Assembly: GCA_038229915.1 (NCBI GenBank)
Contig: JBBRNY010000011.1
Location: 1 to 42,510, forward strand
Source of the DNA: JAFDZW01 sp038229915
GTDB taxonomy: Bacteria > Bacteroidota > Ignavibacteria > Palsa-1295
DNA: 42,510 bases
Direction: 5' to 3'
Part shown: piece after piece, positions 32,381-41,043 of the stretch
Position numbering within the stretch: position 1 is the stretch's first letter
Layout of the letters: every line of letters starts with the position of its first letter
Position numbers and translations under genes: made by a program
The notes under the pieces: generated by a model
Seen by the model: only the letters and a program-made list of their open reading frames with translations
Database searches by the model: none
Told to the model about the DNA's origin: nothing

Positions 32381-33916
32381 TTAATGTTCTTTAGGTTGGA
32401 CCATCACCACTTCTTCGCGTTCGAGCTTGACCGCGCCGAGCGCTGCACCTTTGCTTTTGCGGACAAACTTTCTCTTGGTATAAGCAACCGGTGCAGTGCC
32501 TTGAGTTTTGGCGTCGCTGTAAAACGCCGCGATCTCGGCAGCTTGAATGATTGCATCGTGCGGTATCTCTTTCTTGCCTGCGGTGCGAAGCACAACGTGC
32601 GAGCCGCTGACGTGACGCGCATGAAACCAGAGGTCTTCTTTTGCCGCGATCTTCATCGTGAGTTCGTCATTCTGTTTTGCATTCTTTCCGGCAAGCACTT
32701 CGAAACCACCGGCAACAGTAAAGCGGCGAAACCGATCGAGATCATCGCCCGAGCGTTCGGCACTCTCATCACTTTTTTCGAGCAAGAACGAACGCGACTG
32801 CATCTTTTTTTCAAATGCGTCAAGGTCGCGCATCGAATGGCACTCATCTATCTCAACTAATGCTTCGGTGAGTGCGATCTTATTTTTTTCAAGCCCAATT
32901 AACTTTTCGCTCAGCAATGCTTTTGTATCAAGCGAATGTCGCGACTTCTCATAATAGCGTGCAGAGTTTTCGTAAATAGTTTTTTTGGGATCAAGCTCTG
33001 CGCTATCCGGACTTCCGTCAAATTCAAAATTAATGGTACTGCTTCCTTTCGGGAGGTCGTATGCCTGTGTTTGAATCGCATCGGCTATGGCGCGATAACG
33101 TTCAGAGCGCTCGCTTTCGGCTATGCCGCGCACCGCGTCGTTGGTGGCTTTGACGGTACGTCCCAAAAGTGAGTTGAGCGTGGCACGCATCGTATGTTTG
33201 CGCGAAGTGAGCGCAACAGATTTGTGCCGATACGAAAGTACATACTCGATCGCTTGCGAAGTAGATGCTATTTCTTCGCGAATGTAACCATCTGCAATTG
33301 ATCGCAACTCGATCGGCGAGATCAATAGCTCTTCGCCGCGGCGATAGAGTGTCGTGCTGGTCGAGCTTCTCAGCAGTGCATCGAATGCCTGCACCGAAGC
33401 ATCATTGATATTTTCGTAACGTGCAAAATATTCTTTTTCCAAATGCTTCCCGAGCATCGGCAGATGTTTGCGAAGTTCGGCAGAAGGGGAGTGATCTTCT
33501 TTCGGCGGCTTGCCTTCGCGTGGTTTGCGGTCGTGTTCTTTTTTGAACGATGCGATCACTTGCTTGTTTTTTATCAAGAGTGCATTCGGCGCATCAAAAA
33601 ATCGCAGTAACAACAGTAACTCGCCAAAATCAAACGTCACGATCTTATCGTCGTGTTCGATCTTGATCGTCTTGAGCGTTGCGCCTTCGAGCTCTTGAAA
33701 GAACGACAGCACATTTCGTTTCGGCAGTTTGCCTTCTTGCGAAAGTTGATAGAATGAAATTTTTGATGGCGCAAGCAACGCCACCACCGTCTCGTCGCCA
33801 AAGACTAATTGTAATTCATCGGCATGCAACGAATGGCTTCCGAGAAACTCTGACCCCACGACCGAGCGCGAAAGCTCGGCAACGACCTGATGCAATAAAT
33901 AGTAATTTGTTAGCAC
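32381..33916 (-). CDS. rqcH: NFACT-family protein (RqcH/Rqc2-like, fibronectin-binding type)
   Basis: A 511-residue protein. Residues 1-200 are NFACT-N-like (MLTNYYLLHQVVAELSRSVVGS, then KISFYQLSQEG). A long coiled middle (about 210-400) contains ESERSERYRAIADAIQTQ and the paired helices. The C-terminal NFACT-R domain is clear: KEDLWFHARHVSGSHVVLR, HDAIIQAAEIAAFYSDAK, VAYTKRKFVRK. RqcH binds stalled 50S ribosomes with peptidyl-tRNA and adds C-terminal alanine tails in ribosome rescue. I use rqcH by family; the organism-level function is inferred. It starts at ATG 33916, followed on the minus strand by no nearby gene. It is on the opposite strand to the lipoprotein gene. Confidence 0.88.
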   Translation of the reverse strand: MLTNYYLLHQVVAELSRSVVGSEFLGSHSLHADELQLVFGDETVVALLAPSKISFYQLSQEGKLPKRNVLSFFQELEGATLKTIKIEHDDKIVTFDFGELLLLLRFFDAPNALLIKNKQVIASFKKEHDRKPREGKPPKEDHSPSAELRKHLPMLGKHLEKEYFARYENINDASVQAFDALLRSSTSTTLYRRGEELLISPIELRSIADGYIREEIASTSQAIEYVLSYRHKSVALTSRKHTMRATLNSLLGRTVKATNDAVRGIAESERSERYRAIADAIQTQAYDLPKGSSTINFEFDGSPDSAELDPKKTIYENSARYYEKSRHSLDTKALLSEKLIGLEKNKIALTEALVEIDECHSMRDLDAFEKKMQSRSFLLEKSDESAERSGDDLDRFRRFTVAGGFEVLAGKNAKQNDELTMKIAAKEDLWFHARHVSGSHVVLRTAGKKEIPHDAIIQAAEIAAFYSDAKTQGTAPVAYTKRKFVRKSKGAALGAVKLEREEVVMVQPKEH

Positions 33917-33991
33917 ACTTGCTCCTTAATGAGCAATGAGAAGCAAGATTTGCAGGAAAGAAATCCATCAATCTTCGGCGCGGTGCGACCT

Positions 33992-34051
33992 AAAAAAAAT
34001 AGCAGCTTATATACTCCTGATGCAAAGCATCGCAAGCACAAAAAGCTGCTA
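33992..34051 (-). terminator. Structured intrinsic terminator on the minus strand
   Basis: On the minus strand TAGCAGCTT pairs with AAGCTGCTA, enclosing a second GATGC/GCATC hairpin, and is followed by TTTTTTTT. It ends a short transcript that would come from about 34225 and upstream, before the rqcH gene. Confidence 0.7.
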
Positions 34052-34090
34052 CCATCTTTCCTTCTTTTGCATTTGGAGAACCTGCTGTTG

Positions 34091-34131
34091 TGTGAGTTTG
34101 AAACACGAGTATCAAACTTGTTGCTCACACG
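34091..34131 (-). other. Structured RNA segment, extended hairpin
   Basis: On the minus strand GTGTG, a bulge and AGTTTGA pair with TCAAACT and CACAC around a ten-base loop. With the terminator at 33992-34051 it makes the 3' part of a short, strongly folded transcript. Confidence 0.45.
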
Positions 34132-34153
34132 GCGACAATCATCAGAATGTCCC

Positions 34154-34225
34154 TTACATCAAGCCCCAAGCGAACATCACCACAACGAATGTGGCAAAAA
34201 TGATCACGAATTTTAGTTCTTTCAT
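34154..34225 (-). CDS. Putative 23-residue single-pass membrane peptide
   Basis: ATG at 34225 to TAA at 34154, 23 residues: MKELK, then a hydrophobic helix (VIIFATFVVVMFAWGLM). It is too short for normal gene calling. The positive N-terminus and a 17-residue hydrophobic stretch with a Trp near the end fit a small bacterial membrane protein. It has no strong Shine-Dalgarno, in keeping with most genes here. A structured terminator lies about 100 bp downstream on the same strand. It could still be a chance frame; the 520-bp gap between 33917 and 34437 otherwise holds no gene that I can support, and 34226-34437 shows nothing clear. Confidence 0.45.
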   Translation of the reverse strand: MKELKFVIIFATFVVVMFAWGLM

Positions 34226-34437
34226 AGCCGTAATAGGTTAGTGTCGCAGCAATCTCGGAGGGATTACAACTGCTTACTATAATAATGCTTTTCGAGGACG
34301 ATAGTTACACCTGGGGAGGCAGATTATTGTGAATATTTTGTCATCCTCGGCAGGGTATTTGCACGTAGCACAAAACCCTACATTCAATAGACACCTGAGT
34401 CTGGAAAACGGCGAGGGAAATTTGAAGAAATACTCGG

Positions 34438-37041
34438 CTATTTTGTAAAGGTAACGGTCACCGTAGGAATATTAAGCGGGTCATTCCAATAAGTAGAAAC
34501 ATATTTCGTATAATGGTGGGGACCATGTACTTGAGTGCCACTTTCGTCGTGCTGATAGTCGTCTCGAATATGAGAAAAAACATTACTAATTGGTCCCCTT
34601 AATATGAATGTGATTGTGTCCTGCGTATTTTTTGAAATAAATACATTCTGACAGTCAAAACCTCTTGTAGTTGATTCTGATTTATCCCTGTATGAAAAGG
34701 GCTCTGTATACTTATCCGAATAAGAGGAAGCGTATGAAGCTGAAATTGTTGTAGTTAAAAAATTGCTATTGAAACTTCCTTTTATTGTTGTAGCTTCTCC
34801 TGAAGAGCTTTGTGCATGGGAGTATGGTTCAACTATGTCTGAAGAAGTTGATGATGATTTTATAGTAGTATAGGAAGAGCCATTCCAAATTATTCGTTGC
34901 GAGGAAGTATCGTTTCCGCCGCCGAAAAATGACCATGTATAAGCCTGATTGTATTCATACGGTTGATTTACACTGTGGTAGGCATGCTTAGCATAGAATA
35001 AAACTTTGACATACTTCATCGATTGTAATTGCGCAAGTGTTGGCAAGCCACCCTGAGTTACAATTATTGATGACGTTGCTCTTCCTAACAACACATTCGT
35101 AGTATTGTCAAAAACGTTTAGTGCAATAGTGTAACTACCGGTATTCTTATAACTATAAAACATGGAGTCAGTATTTATTACAGATTTTTTTGCTGACCCG
35201 TCTCCCATATCCCATTCATAACGTTTAATAATATCGTTTGGAACCTTGATCGATCCAAAGAATGGATACGAAATATTTTGTAGTACAGAAATCCCATTCG
35301 GTGAGATGGCAACACTATTCGGATACACTCTTATGGTAACCGACTCTACTCCTAACGTGGTATCGCCGAGCCAAATGGAGTGTCGCACGGTGAATACCCC
35401 TGCTTGCTTATAACGATATTTAATACTATCAATATTAGTATTCCTGATAACAGGTGTTCCGTCGCCCATGTCCCAAACGTACCGGTACTGCCCTGGCTTT
35501 TGCTGGACTAATTTTGACCGAAGGACAATATCAGATTCGATATATGTTGTATCGTTAAGTGCGATCGGCAAAAAAGCAGCTTGCTCAACCGTCAGGGTCT
35601 GAAAATTTGTCCAGAGTGTATCATTCATATCAGGTGAGAATGTCAGACTATAGATTGCAAAAGTATTATCACCCTGCGCGAGGGCAATGCCTTCGGTGGG
35701 GTCGTACGGAGTGAAGGCACCGTTGCGATAGATCTGATACAGTGATGCCGGAATAGTAGGGGGTGTGAGAAATACTTTATCCAAAAGCGAAATATATTTA
35801 CTCCCTGTTGATGTAATCTTACCGCTCTTATCGCTCAAGCCGACTGCATACGATGCAAAAGCTGTGCTTGCCGAAGTGTTTACACTTTCAAATGTTTTCC
35901 CGATCGCATCCCAGTCGATCAACGCACGTGCGCCAAGATAGGTGGGGTCGATAAATGCTTTAGCACCGCTTGTCAGCAGTGCGTGCATTGATACTCCTGT
36001 TTGATATTGGGTTTTCGCACCTACCGACGGATGTATCTGCGCGGCAGTCGTCGGGAGATTCGGATCGGCAACGTACAGCGTTCCGTTCTCTACTTTATAG
36101 ACGATCAGCGGAAGCACCGTCGAATCTTTGATGATGCTAATCAACTGTGGTTTGCCAGTAACCAAAATCGAATACTTTAGCTGACTCGTCGTGAGCGCTA
36201 CATTTCCATTATCGATCGGGGCGATCATCTGAAATGCTATCGCATCCCACTTGAGCTTTTGTTGTGTTTCAGCCGCCCATTGCAAACCAACGTTATTATC
36301 TTGCCAAACTTTCGGTTGCTCCGCTCCGTGGTCAGCATCGAAGTGTCCATAAAGATGCGGATTGCCCTTTGCTGCTTGTTCATAAAAATACCACAATGCG
36401 CTGAGCGATTGTCCGGCAAATTGTCCTGTTGGAGAAATGACCGTCCCATAGTTTGGGAATTCCCAGTTATCAAGTTTTGGGTCAAACGATGTTTGAACGT
36501 TCGCATTCAATTTCGATTTTGCGATCGAGCTGACAAAAAAACTTCCGGAGCGACGCACAATAACCGATAGACGCTTTGGTGTGGTTTTACTCACCCTCAC
36601 CGTAGGGATGCCGTCGAGGTCTCGGGTGATCTTGTCATACAAAAACGCCATCGAGAATAGGGAAGTATCAACGAAGATCGGAATATCAATAAAAATATTT
36701 TTGGCAGAGTATTCACCCCCAAGATCAAAACTATAGAGAAATGAATCGGGGTGAATATCTTCGCCGAAGGATGAATTCTTGATACGTGTCTTCGAGAGCG
36801 TTACTGATTTTGTGCTACTATATGAGTTAGCAGGGAAGGTGATCTTAATACTATTGGTCGTATCTTCTGGGTTAAAGAATATCACTCTGCCTTTGACGGG
36901 GATATCGTATGTTCCGACACCAAACACATCACCAAGTTTTAATTCTTTTTGTTCAGGCACAGGCGGGTCGGTGATACAACCTTGCAGTATCGGCATAACG
37001 CCGAATAGTAAAAGACCAAGATAGAATAGTGTTTTCTTCAC
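34438..37041 (-). CDS. Large PKD-domain lipoprotein
   Basis: About 867 residues from a GTG at 37041, which opens a textbook lipoprotein signal (VKKTLFYLGLLLFGVMPILQGC; lipobox LQGC). A TTG 11 codons upstream gives a longer frame. The N-terminal part (about 25-180) has an Ig-like, beta-rich region, followed by a region to about 450 with patches like the papain-type or peptide-binding regions of surface proteins that I cannot identify. Two PKD domains have their hallmark WDMGDG at about residues 522 and 609, each followed by Y-x-Y-x-x-x-G-x-(F/Y)-T. The last 200 residues are unrecognised and Ser/Thr/Tyr-rich. It is probably an outer-membrane-anchored adhesin-like protein. Confidence 0.82.
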   Translation of the reverse strand: MKKTLFYLGLLLFGVMPILQGCITDPPVPEQKELKLGDVFGVGTYDIPVKGRVIFFNPEDTTNSIKITFPANSYSSTKSVTLSKTRIKNSSFGEDIHPDSFLYSFDLGGEYSAKNIFIDIPIFVDTSLFSMAFLYDKITRDLDGIPTVRVSKTTPKRLSVIVRRSGSFFVSSIAKSKLNANVQTSFDPKLDNWEFPNYGTVISPTGQFAGQSLSALWYFYEQAAKGNPHLYGHFDADHGAEQPKVWQDNNVGLQWAAETQQKLKWDAIAFQMIAPIDNGNVALTTSQLKYSILVTGKPQLISIIKDSTVLPLIVYKVENGTLYVADPNLPTTAAQIHPSVGAKTQYQTGVSMHALLTSGAKAFIDPTYLGARALIDWDAIGKTFESVNTSASTAFASYAVGLSDKSGKITSTGSKYISLLDKVFLTPPTIPASLYQIYRNGAFTPYDPTEGIALAQGDNTFAIYSLTFSPDMNDTLWTNFQTLTVEQAAFLPIALNDTTYIESDIVLRSKLVQQKPGQYRYVWDMGDGTPVIRNTNIDSIKYRYKQAGVFTVRHSIWLGDTTLGVESVTIRVYPNSVAISPNGISVLQNISYPFFGSIKVPNDIIKRYEWDMGDGSAKKSVINTDSMFYSYKNTGSYTIALNVFDNTTNVLLGRATSSIIVTQGGLPTLAQLQSMKYVKVLFYAKHAYHSVNQPYEYNQAYTWSFFGGGNDTSSQRIIWNGSSYTTIKSSSTSSDIVEPYSHAQSSSGEATTIKGSFNSNFLTTTISASYASSYSDKYTEPFSYRDKSESTTRGFDCQNVFISKNTQDTITFILRGPISNVFSHIRDDYQHDESGTQVHGPHHYTKYVSTYWNDPLNIPTVTVTFTK

Positions 37042-37116
37042 AAGATGTGATGATGATGTGTGTTGCCCATTCAAAGAACACGGCCCGACCAGAAATGTTT
37101 CTGCCCCAAAACAGTA

Positions 37117-37136
37117 GAGCCGACTTTAGTCGGCTC
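37117..37136 (-). terminator. Probable terminator of the XRE gene
   Basis: GAGCCGAC and GTCGGCTC pair around TTTA. On the minus strand the stem is followed only by TACTGTTTT, so the T-run is weak. It begins 26 bp after the XRE stop. Confidence 0.5.
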
Positions 37137-37161
37137 AAATACTACGTTGATAATCAATACT

Positions 37162-37539
37162 TCAATCCCGCTTTTTCCGGATCTGCTCTCTGATGACACC
37201 CAGCGAGCGTTTGACCCATTCATAGGTCGCATCGTCGGGGCGTTCGCCGCCCATGAAGCGGATCATTGCTGTTTCATTGAGCAGAACTTCGTCGATGTCG
37301 ATCGGCTTCGAGCCATCGCCGACATACTCTTCACGTTTCGGGATATAGAGCGACTCGAACGATACGCCGAGCGCTTCGGCTATCTTGCGAAGCGTATTTT
37401 TCGTCACACCCGACTCGCCGTTTTCAATGCGCGACAAATGCGCCTGGGTGATGCCGGTGGTTCTCGAAATATGATTTTGCTTGATGCCACGCTCGTCGCG
37501 AACCCGACGAATACGCTGACCTTGGGTTTCTGCAGCCAT
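37162..37539 (-). CDS. XRE-family transcriptional regulator
   Basis: About 125 residues from ATG 37539; an upstream in-frame start would reach into the promoter. The Cro/C1-type HTH lies at about residues 7-60: RIRRVRDERGIKQNHISRTTGITQAHLSRIENGESGVTKNTLRKIAEALGVSFESL. The rest (EEYVGDGSKPIDIDEVLLNETAMIRFMGG) is an unrecognised effector or dimerisation part with a basic C-terminus (REQIRKKRD). It probably represses its own promoter: repeated TTGTTGAAAA half-sites overlap the -33 box at 37608. A nearby target such as the phage module is possible but not shown. Confidence 0.9.
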   Translation of the reverse strand: MAAETQGQRIRRVRDERGIKQNHISRTTGITQAHLSRIENGESGVTKNTLRKIAEALGVSFESLYIPKREEYVGDGSKPIDIDEVLLNETAMIRFMGGERPDDATYEWVKRSLGVIREQIRKKRD

Positions 37540-37579
37540 TATTGGTAGAATTTGTCCTAATGTGATGATATATTTCCCA

Positions 37580-37611
37580 CAAATATACACAATTTTGTTG
37601 AAAAAAACAAA
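37580..37611 (-). promoter_or_regulatory. Promoter of the XRE gene
   Basis: On the minus strand TTTG (37611-37608), a 20-bp spacer, then TATATTTG (37587-37580): both boxes of the Bacteroidota consensus at near-ideal spacing, about 40 bp before the ATG. Confidence 0.7.
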
Positions 37612-37633
37612 TTTATTGTTGAAAAGTTGTTGA
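37595..37633. promoter_or_regulatory. Candidate XRE operator repeats
   Basis: TTGTTGAAAA occurs at 37595-37604 and again at 37616-37625, exactly 21 bp apart (two helical turns), with a third partial copy GTTGTTGA at 37626-37633. They flank or overlap the -33 box, as expected for autorepression. Confidence 0.5.
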
Positions 37634-37695
37634 TTATAGTGGATTTCTTTTTCTTTCTTGTCGGTACCAATTCGACAACTTCGTATTATATTTGT

Positions 37696-38556
37696 ATGAT
37701 GAAATACCTCATAGCGATGCTCGTTGTTCTCGTTTCAGCAACATCTGTTTCTTCGCAGGTGCTCAATGGGACGTTTGATTCTTGGACAGGCAATCTTCCG
37801 AACGATTGGACGGTATCATCACAGGCACAATCATTTCAACTCAAAGATACGCTTACCAAAGATCCCTACATACAAGTACACGCTCCGTATTTTTATGCTG
37901 ATGGTTTGAATCTCATCCTCTTAAGTGATACCACAGCCGCGCATCCGTATGGTGCATTGTTGGACCCTACAGTAAAAAGGCTAACCTTCAAATATGCGCT
38001 GAATGGTATCTATCTCAGCACAGTGACAAAGGTAACATATCTCTTGCGCGACCATACAGGATTCATCTATGCGATAAATCAAAAACAACTTAAAACTTAT
38101 GGCGGGTGGAATACAGAAGAATTTGGTATCATCACCACACATCGAGACCTCACCGGTCCCAATTATATCGAGATACGATTTACCTCGGTTACCGTTGGTA
38201 AAGCGACCGCGAATGATCCTGTTGCGACAGAATTTAATTTCTTTCTTGATGATGTAGCCCTCGACACGAATGCTTCATTATCAGTTTCCAAACCCAATAG
38301 CCTCGCAAGTTCGCTCACCGTCACACCAAACCCCGCATCATCGCAAACGACAATCAACGTTGTGCCCTCAAGTCCAGAGGCCATCACGACGACGATCTAC
38401 AGTCTCATTGGTACCGAAGTTAAACGCATCGTCTCGTCGGTGGGGGATGCTTCCGGAGTGATTGTCGAGACCTCCGATCTCCCGAATGGTGTATATTTTG
38501 TGAGATCAAACGTCGGAAATTCGATACTATCCCAAAAGCTGGTCGTTGCTCATTAA
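37696..38556 (+). CDS. Secreted protein with type IX sorting domain
   Basis: About 286 residues from ATG 37696 (or the next Met). The signal peptide is MMKYLIAMLVVLVSATSVSSQ. The mature part starts with NGTFDSWTGNLPNDWT, the opening of a PCMD/carbohydrate-binding-like jelly-roll found in surface glycan-binding proteins, and runs to about residue 200. A type A Por sorting domain ends the protein (VTPNPASSQTTINV, IYSLIGTEVKRIV, LPNGVYFVRS, SQKLVVAH). A TATATTTG box at 37687-37694 lies directly before the start, so the message may be leaderless, but the -33 spacing is too long (26 bp). Function: surface binding, inferred. Confidence 0.85.
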   Translation: MMKYLIAMLVVLVSATSVSSQVLNGTFDSWTGNLPNDWTVSSQAQSFQLKDTLTKDPYIQVHAPYFYADGLNLILLSDTTAAHPYGALLDPTVKRLTFKYALNGIYLSTVTKVTYLLRDHTGFIYAINQKQLKTYGGWNTEEFGIITTHRDLTGPNYIEIRFTSVTVGKATANDPVATEFNFFLDDVALDTNASLSVSKPNSLASSLTVTPNPASSQTTINVVPSSPEAITTTIYSLIGTEVKRIVSSVGDASGVIVETSDLPNGVYFVRSNVGNSILSQKLVVAH

Positions 38557-38577
38557 AAAAGCTCATCCCTGCTTTTT
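38555..38577 (+). terminator. Weak terminator candidate
   Basis: AAAAAAGC pairs with GCTTTTT around about eight bases, beginning at the stop of the gene at 37696. The stem is short and mostly A-T. Confidence 0.3.
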
Positions 38578-38676
38578 CCAAAAACAAGCGGTTTATTTAT
38601 TAAAATTTTATTTGCATAAATATCAATAGGTTACGCCTAAAATACAAAAAAAGTATAAAAATATGTGATAGGCACC

Positions 38677-38707
38677 TTGACAAAGGACATTTTATTTCGT
38701 ATATTTG
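38677..38707 (+). promoter_or_regulatory. Promoter before the phage-type module
   Basis: TTG at 38677-38679, a 20-bp spacer, then TATATTTG at 38700-38707. Both match the Bacteroidota promoter pattern, and transcription would run into the genes from 38738 onward. Confidence 0.65.
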
Positions 38708-38914
38708 TAGCAAGTTAAACGATTAATTATACTTTTTATGTCTTTTATGTATCAAATATGGCAAAAACCTGCCCTGGGTCTTAACCCTTGCGTTATTGCA
38801 CTCATAACCAATAACAGGCTTTACTCCTGTGATCGCTCGGGAACAGTTCACCCTCTAAAAGCACTTACTAACCATAGCAGTGTTATCGTTACCCATCTCA
38901 ATCGTACGCCTACA

Positions 38915-39151
38915 ATGAAAGCCGAAAAATATATCATTACGACCGAAGGCGTCGATGTCCCCGTGACGATCACGAGGATGGGCTACGGTATAGCTGGCGA
39001 AGAAGTGCAGAAATTCCTGAGCGAAGGCGCGCCTCGCGTTCGCATCAGGGTTGTCGGTCCCGAAAAAGAAACGATCATCATTCAAGATCGCCAATGGCGT
39101 CTGCTCGATATTAAGCAGCGCATCAAAAACCTAACCAGCGACGACTACTAA
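38915..39151 (+). CDS. Small hypothetical protein of the phage-type module
   Basis: 78 residues from ATG 38915. A longer frame (137 residues) begins at ATG 38738, only 30 bp after the promoter; its first 59 residues are AT-richer and look less like coding sequence, so the start is uncertain. KYIITTEGVDVPVTITRMGYGIAGEEVQKFLSEG and IRVVGPEKETIIIQDRQWRLLDIKQRIKNLT give a small mixed alpha/beta protein. It is not recognised. It precedes the terminase genes and may be a phage regulatory or head-adaptor protein. Confidence 0.6.
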   Translation: MKAEKYIITTEGVDVPVTITRMGYGIAGEEVQKFLSEGAPRVRIRVVGPEKETIIIQDRQWRLLDIKQRIKNLTSDDY

Positions 39152-39255
39152 GTAGCCGCCTCGCTTTCTTAAAACTAACACACGACATTCACCATCGCTT
39201 TTCGCGACCGAGCGGAGCGTTGCTCAATTTGATTTTTCGCAAACACACTACTACT

Positions 39256-39528
39256 ATGCACTACCCAACAAAAGACCTCAGACCAAAACGCCGCCACATT
39301 GCACAAGAGCCGGTTGAGATTTGCCTCACGACTGATGACATTGATTTTCTGACGGGCTTTGTCAATAGCTCAGCATTTTATATCGAAGATCTCGAAGAGG
39401 AGATCGGCGAACCATTGAATGATTTTTGGCATCAGCGCGATCATGCGTTACGAATCCTAACTGAGTTAATTTTACAAGCATCATTTGATAGCGATGTAAA
39501 ACTTGCACACGGAGTCACGTTCGGATGA
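39256..39528 (+). CDS. Small hypothetical protein upstream of the terminase
   Basis: About 90 residues from ATG 39256 (context ctactATG); an upstream frame from 39220 would add 12 residues. It is acidic, with ICLTTDDIDFLTGFVNSSAFYIEDLEEEIGEPLNDFWHQRDHALRIL. No domain is recognised; the position directly before the large terminase, with an ATGA overlap, suggests a small-terminase-like or packaging role, but the sequence gives no proof. Confidence 0.65.
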   Translation: MHYPTKDLRPKRRHIAQEPVEICLTTDDIDFLTGFVNSSAFYIEDLEEEIGEPLNDFWHQRDHALRILTELILQASFDSDVKLAHGVTFG

Positions 39529-40904
39529 GTGTCGAACATCCTTCGATATTTGCAAACACCAGACTCAACCTACAACTCTGGTCAGGCTTTGAAGAACTCT
39601 TCGATGCGGTTGCATCCGGCGAGCGAAAAATTCTGATCAAGAGTTGTAACGGTGCCGGAAAAACAACGGCGATCGCAAGTATTGTCAATTGGATGCTCGT
39701 CAATCATCCCGATTCGATCATCCTCACGAGCGCGGCAAGCTTTATTCAGCTTCGCCGAAATCTTTGGGGCGAGATACGCAAGCAAGCCAGAGCATCGAAA
39801 ATATATGGCGATCTTCCGATCCGTGAAGAAATGATTCGAATCTCCGATAAACATTTTGCGATCGGTATTTCGCCCGGGCAGCCCGAAAACGCGCAAGGAT
39901 ATCACTCTGCAAAAATGTTGATCGCCGTCGATGAAGCTACTGCCATTGATCGTGAAATTATGACCGCGCTACTCGGCAACACGACCGGTGGCGACGCGCA
40001 AGTGATACTCGCTTATAATCCGACCAATCGCGCAAGCTTTCCATACGAAGCCGAGCGAAGTGGCGATTGGAAAATAATTCAGCTCTCGGCGTTCGACCAT
40101 CCGAATATCGTCAGCGGTCAAGAACAAATTCCGGGTGCCGTCAGTCGGCAGTGGCTCACTGATCGGCTTGCGGGCTGGAGTTACAAAGTCGAACCGAACT
40201 CCGAACAATCTTTCGAGTTCGAAGGCAATTGGTATCGCAAGACCGGCGAAGTGTCATCGAGAATGTTTGGCGAGTGGCCCGAAGATGACAACGAAGGTTT
40301 TATTCAACCATACCTCTTCACTCGCTCGTTCGCTGTCGAGCCAAGCGGTAACATCAAATGTATGGGTGTTGATATCGCTCGCGGCGGTGATGATGCAACC
40401 GTGCTCGCATTCTTCGAGGGCAACCGCCAACTCCCGTTTCGCATTTTGCGCTCGAAAGATATTGTCGCTATTGCTCATTCGATCGCTGAAGCATTCGACG
40501 AAGGCTTTAAGATCATCACCATCGATGACACGGGCGTCGGTGGCGGCGTGACCGATATATTGAAATCGAAAGGCATCGCGGTGATACCAGTAAATTTTGC
40601 GCAACAAGCAAAAAATTTATTCAAACAAGATGAAAAAAAACTTCGCAACGCCAGAACCGAAATGTATTTCGTACTCGAAAGCGAATTGCGCAAAGACGAA
40701 ATAATATTACTCAACGACGATCTTCTGTTGCAAGAACTCAGCGGGCTCCGACTCGACTTTTCGGAAACCCATAGCGTCTATCAGTTCGAACTCAAAACTG
40801 ATCTCGCCCGCCGTCTCGGCAGAAGCCCCGACCGCGCCGACGCAACAGCACTGGCGAGATACGGCCTGAGGATCGGACAAAACGATCATAAAAAATTCAT
40901 CTAA
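39525..40904 (+). CDS. terL: Phage terminase large subunit
   Basis: A 459-residue motor and nuclease of phage DNA packaging. Walker A is SCNGAGKT (about residues 40-47) and Walker B is MLIAVDEATA (131-140) with the catalytic Glu, then a coupling-type GNTTGG motif near 150. The RNase-H-like nuclease domain has MGVDIARGGDDATVLA near 280, ITIDDTGVGGG near 335 and DRADATALARYGL near 443, which together supply the three metal-binding acids. The protein is full-length. It overlaps the previous gene by ATGA and is followed by a 110-bp palindromic repeat before portal. Confidence 0.95.
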   Translation: MSVEHPSIFANTRLNLQLWSGFEELFDAVASGERKILIKSCNGAGKTTAIASIVNWMLVNHPDSIILTSAASFIQLRRNLWGEIRKQARASKIYGDLPIREEMIRISDKHFAIGISPGQPENAQGYHSAKMLIAVDEATAIDREIMTALLGNTTGGDAQVILAYNPTNRASFPYEAERSGDWKIIQLSAFDHPNIVSGQEQIPGAVSRQWLTDRLAGWSYKVEPNSEQSFEFEGNWYRKTGEVSSRMFGEWPEDDNEGFIQPYLFTRSFAVEPSGNIKCMGVDIARGGDDATVLAFFEGNRQLPFRILRSKDIVAIAHSIAEAFDEGFKIITIDDTGVGGGVTDILKSKGIAVIPVNFAQQAKNLFKQDEKKLRNARTEMYFVLESELRKDEIILLNDDLLLQELSGLRLDFSETHSVYQFELKTDLARRLGRSPDRADATALARYGLRIGQNDHKKFI

Positions 40905-40907
40905 CCC

Positions 40908-41017
40908 CGTAGGGGCATGCCGCTGGCATGCCCGCAAACAAACATTCAAGCAGGCATACCTTTTCTTAAAAATACGAACAACCTTAAATACGGGCATGCC
41001 AGCGGCATGCCCCTACG
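40908..41017. repeat. Palindromic element, family 3
   Basis: A 27-bp perfect inverted repeat, left arm 40908-40934 and right arm 40991-41017, each itself a hairpin (GGGCATGCC-GCT-GGCATGCCC type). The 56-bp spacer has no inner hairpins. It lies between terL and the portal gene, so it entered or persisted in a phage module. Confidence 0.9.
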
Positions 41018-41043
41018 AAATAAATTTACAAACACTAATCACT

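Noticed and set aside
33929..34241. Plus-strand frames of about 95-101 codons in the gap before the PKD lipoprotein
   Set aside because: Ser/Cys-rich translation with no family signature, and a terminator and hairpin with T-run on the minus strand explain the region better.
38738..38914. Longer start for the small phage-module gene
   Set aside because: Not excluded, because the promoter supports it; its extra 59 residues are AT-richer and less protein-like than the rest, so the later ATG was preferred.
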